Source of the DNA: Ignavibacteria bacterium
GTDB lineage: Bacteria > Bacteroidota > Ignavibacteria > Tepidaquicellales > OLB5
Direction of reading: 5' to 3'
DNA length: 64,000 nucleotides
NCBI GenBank assembly: GCA_017303675.1
Contig: JAFLBX010000002.1
Coordinates: 372,001 to 436,000, forward strand
Shown here: positions 62,047 through 64,000 of the stretch, piece by piece
Position numbering within the stretch: the first letter of the stretch is position 1
Layout of the letters: each line of letters begins with the position of its first letter
Position numbers and translations under genes: made by a program
Notes under the pieces: generated by a model
The model's database searches: none
What the model was told of the DNA's origin: nothing
What the model saw: the letters and a program-made list of their open reading frames with translations, nothing else

Positions 62047-62920
62047 ACTATTTCAACTGGGTCCAATACCCGTTTACAGCTACGGGCTGATGCTTGGCAT
62101 TTGTTTTATTGTTGCAAGCTGGCTGCTGCAGCGAGAGTTCAAGCGCAAAAAGCTGGATGAAGGCGCAGCGGTTAACATTACATTTATCGCCCTGGTGTGC
62201 GGCGTAGCCGGCTCTAAACTGCTTTATGTGATAGAGGAGTGGAAGTCATTTTCAATGATGTCATGGGGGAAAATATTTTCAACCGAAGGGTTGTTTTCTC
62301 CGGCCGGATTAACTTTTTATGGCGGTCTTATCCTCGCAACTGCACTGGTTTATATTTATACCAGGACAAAGAAGATACCGTTCCTCCGGGTTTGTGATGC
62401 AGCCGCACCTTCGCTTGCGATAGGTTATGGCATCGCGCGTGTAGGCTGCCACCTTTCAGGTGATGGCGACTACGGCCTGCCCGTATCTGAGTTCATGTCA
62501 TGGGTGCCTTGGGGCACCGATTACTCCAACGGCACGCTTCCGCCATCAGTAGCATTCCGCGGCAGTGATATTGCCGCCAAATTTGGCGGCGTTGTGCCCG
62601 ATAACACCCTCTGCCATCCTACACCAATGTATGAGTTTATTATCGGCGGACTTCTCTTCTGGCTGCTGTGGCGCAAACGCAGTGTGTTCAAAGGTGATGG
62701 AAAGCTCTTCGGGCTGTATTTAATGCTCTCCGGCGCTGCGCGCCTGCTGGTGGAGTTCATCAGGCTAAACCCGAGGTTCTTCCTGGGACTCTCAGAAGCG
62801 CAGATAATTTCCGTTGTGCTTATCGGGCTGGGCGTTTACCTCTACATGCGTACTCCAACAACCTTCGTTCCCGAAAATGCTAAGGCCACCGGCAAACCGG
62901 TTAAGAAAACAAAATCATAA
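62036..62920 (+). CDS. lgt: Prolipoprotein diacylglyceryl transferase
   Basis: A 294-residue inner-membrane enzyme that transfers diacylglycerol to the lipobox Cys. Seven membrane helices, the Lgt signature GRVGCHLSGDGDYG and PTPMYEFI are present, with SYGLMLGICFIVASW at the start. It processes lipoproteins such as the Omp28-like one here. It overlaps the unknown gene upstream by 11 bases. Confidence 0.94.
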   Translation: MIPKLFQLGPIPVYSYGLMLGICFIVASWLLQREFKRKKLDEGAAVNITFIALVCGVAGSKLLYVIEEWKSFSMMSWGKIFSTEGLFSPAGLTFYGGLILATALVYIYTRTKKIPFLRVCDAAAPSLAIGYGIARVGCHLSGDGDYGLPVSEFMSWVPWGTDYSNGTLPPSVAFRGSDIAAKFGGVVPDNTLCHPTPMYEFIIGGLLFWLLWRKRSVFKGDGKLFGLYLMLSGAARLLVEFIRLNPRFFLGLSEAQIISVVLIGLGVYLYMRTPTTFVPENAKATGKPVKKTKS

Positions 62921-63024
62921 CGACCCCCTCGCCCTAAAGGGCACTCCCCCTTGGTAAGGGGGAGACAAATAAAGCTTTTGATTTTAAGTCCCCTCCTTAC
63001 CAAGGAGGGGATTTAGGGGAGGTC
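62921..63024. repeat. Palindromic MITE-like element, left copy flanking the DUF559 gene
   Basis: A ~104-bp element: cgaccccctcgccctaaagg, then hairpins gccct/agggc, ctccccctt/aaggggg-type, and cccctcctt/aaggagggg, ending gatttaggggaggtc. The right copy at 63436-63534 has the same order and orientation. Confidence 0.85.
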
Positions 63025-63122
63025 TTATTAAGTATAAAAAATCTTAATTAAGGAGCTTAAAGACGGGCAGAATTTTCAACAGAAAAAAAGATAAGGAAAA
63101 ACGAAGATCGCTTCGGAATAAT

Positions 63123-63452
63123 ATGACCAAAGCCGAAGCAATACTGTGGGATGAAATAAAAAACCGAAAGATTCTGGGGGTCAAATTTCGCAGACAATTT
63201 GGAATAGGTGCATATGTTGTTGATTTCTATTGTAATGAATTAAAGATTGCTGTTGAAGTAGACGGCGCTACTCATCAAACAGATGCAGAATTAGAATATG
63301 ACAGGACTAGAGAAGAAGAAATCCGACAGCTTGATATTCATTTTATAAGATTTTCTAATATTGAAATCTATCAATCTCTGGATCATGTTATTGAAAGTTT
63401 AAAAACGAAGGTAGAATTTTTGGCAGCAAAAAAATCGACCCCCTCGCCCTAA
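63123..63452 (+). CDS. DUF559 endonuclease-like protein
   Basis: A 109-residue DUF559 (Vsr/PD-(D/E)xK-fold) protein. The core motifs FRRQFGIGAYVVDFYC, IAVEVDGATHQTD and LDIHFIRFSNIEI are present, with Asp/Glu/Gln residues consistent with a nuclease active site. The last five residues (STPSP) and the stop come from the flanking element. Two direct copies of a ~100-bp element bracket the gene, and its codons (CAA, ATT-rich) differ from neighbours. Small DUF559 genes are often mobile; function is unproved. Confidence 0.78.
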   Translation: MTKAEAILWDEIKNRKILGVKFRRQFGIGAYVVDFYCNELKIAVEVDGATHQTDAELEYDRTREEEIRQLDIHFIRFSNIEIYQSLDHVIESLKTKVEFLAAKKSTPSP

Positions 63453-63534
63453 AGGGCACTCCCCCTTGATAAGGGGGAGACAAATAAGGCTTTTGATTTT
63501 AAGTCCCCTCCTTAACAAGGAGGGGATTTAGGTC
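63436..63534. repeat. Palindromic MITE-like element, right copy flanking the DUF559 gene
   Basis: Same orientation and content as 62921-63024, with a short deletion at the end (atttaggtc instead of atttaggggaggtc). It begins inside the end of the DUF559 reading frame. Confidence 0.85.
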
Positions 63535-63541
63535 TACAACT

Positions 63542-63562
63542 CTACGAGTTATCGACTCGTAG
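63542..63562. repeat. Perfect 8-bp stem-loop
   Basis: ctacgagt/actcgtag with a 5-base loop just after the right-hand element; no T-run follows, so terminator function is uncertain. Confidence 0.5.
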
Positions 63563-63666
63563 TGGTAGGTCTGAAGCGGGGATTAGGCAAAAGACTTTTA
63601 TTTACAACCGTATCGAATCTCCACCCATACACCTATCCGGAAAAAACTAAACATCACCATAATCAC

Positions 63667-64000
63667 GTGAAAAAATTCATATTCCTGATCACACTAATTT
63701 TATTTTTCATGGCTGCAGCCGGCTGCAGCCCGGATAAAAAACAAGATCAAACTACCAACGAAAAAAACACCAGCAAAACCACCACCGAAGTAACTGTCGA
63801 CCCCGACTCCGTCTATTCCATAATTATGGTGGGGGATATGATGCTTGGCACCAATTACCCCTCCGCAGCTTCGCTGCCGCCGGGTGACGGCCGCGATATA
63901 CTCGAAGCGCCTGCTGATATTCTGCAATCTGCTGATGTGACCATTGGCAACCTCGAAGGCACGCTGCTCAACAGCGGCGGCACACCGAAGGTGTGCCAGA
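63667..64000 (+). CDS. CapA-family lipoprotein (partial, cut by window end)
   Basis: An open frame from GTG 63667 to the window end, 111 codons seen. The signal ends in LFFMAAAGC, so Cys20 is the likely lipidation site. After a disordered Lys/Thr-rich linker, SIIMVGDMMLGTNYP is the first CapA/PgsA metallophosphatase-like motif (Asp, His position region) and ADVTIGNLEGTLLN the second. CapA proteins take part in poly-gamma-glutamate or capsule anchoring. It stands apart from the repeats with a 130-base gap containing no gene. Confidence 0.85.
   Translation, partial: MKKFIFLITLILFFMAAAGCSPDKKQDQTTNEKNTSKTTTEVTVDPDSVYSIIMVGDMMLGTNYPSAASLPPGDGRDILEAPADILQSADVTIGNLEGTLLNSGGTPKVCQ

Noticed and set aside
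1-64000. CRISPR array
   Set aside because: No set of regularly spaced identical repeats with unique spacers; the 66-bp and 18-bp arrays are pure tandem repeats and no cas gene is seen.

Overview
The window looks like a chromosomal segment of a Bacteroidota/Chlorobiota-type bacterium, with an Ignavibacteria-like lineage my best guess. The evidence is indirect: promoters of the form TTGAYA-17-TAnnTTTG, few Shine-Dalgarno sites, outer-membrane and Omp28-type proteins, a Gram-negative lipid A/Kdo/LPS gene set, and many dispersed palindromic intergenic repeats. DNA is AT-rich. Most genes are ordinary housekeeping genes; the interest lies in a few accessory clusters and in the repeats.

Layout: 1-4881, end of a polyprenyl synthase, HPr and enzyme I of a PTS with no permease, PGI/PMI, and an isolated nuoH. 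4917-7872, a three-gene cell-envelope thiol cluster (TlpA-like thioredoxin, a barrel with only two cysteines, an Omp28-like lipoprotein with CxxC). 8053-11461, a glycosidase-like secreted protein, dusB-like gene and an MFS exporter. 11978-17937 (minus strand), nadK, DUF1844, two WaaE-like glycosyltransferases around an O-antigen ligase, and an MsbA-like flippase. 18313-22957, a barrel protein carrying a CxxCH haem motif, a type III polyketide synthase with an ICMT-type methylase, a VOC protein and trmO. 23713-29312, rplM-rpsI, rpsB-tsf-pyrH-frr and Kdo transferase. 29360-31740, a 66-bp tandem repeat array, gmhA, small exported and SRPBCC proteins, and a MITE-like element. 31794-38802, polA, an M23 peptidase plus bactofilin pair, and TPR/DinB/DUF4260.

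38913-43681 holds an acyl/acetyl-CoA synthetase, a free-standing acyl carrier protein and two tandem 2-amino-3-ketobutyrate CoA ligase paralogues, a combination that suggests a carrier-protein-linked alpha-oxoamine synthase pathway. 44080-47989 has an LptF/G permease, an SRP RNA, an oxidoreductase, a 3-hydroxyacyl-CoA dehydrogenase and a small membrane protein. 48079-49179 has two tandem DinB genes, the second broken by one in-frame stop. Then come tRNA-Arg(CCU), an SDR, a LOG-family protein, the conserved yicC-gmk-rpoZ-coaBC block, a type 4 uracil-DNA glycosylase and dnaB. The first ~180 codons of dnaB have clearly different codon use from the rest.

58113-64000 contains acpS, a REP-associated tyrosine transposase surrounded by five bipartite palindromic elements, a HAD hydrolase, hisS, an unknown gene overlapping lgt, a DUF559 endonuclease-like gene bracketed by two direct copies of a ~100-bp palindromic element, and the start of a CapA-family lipoprotein cut by the window end. 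Lipopolysaccharide assembly (waaA, gmhA, msbA-like, ligase, lptF/G) recurs across the window as separate small operons.
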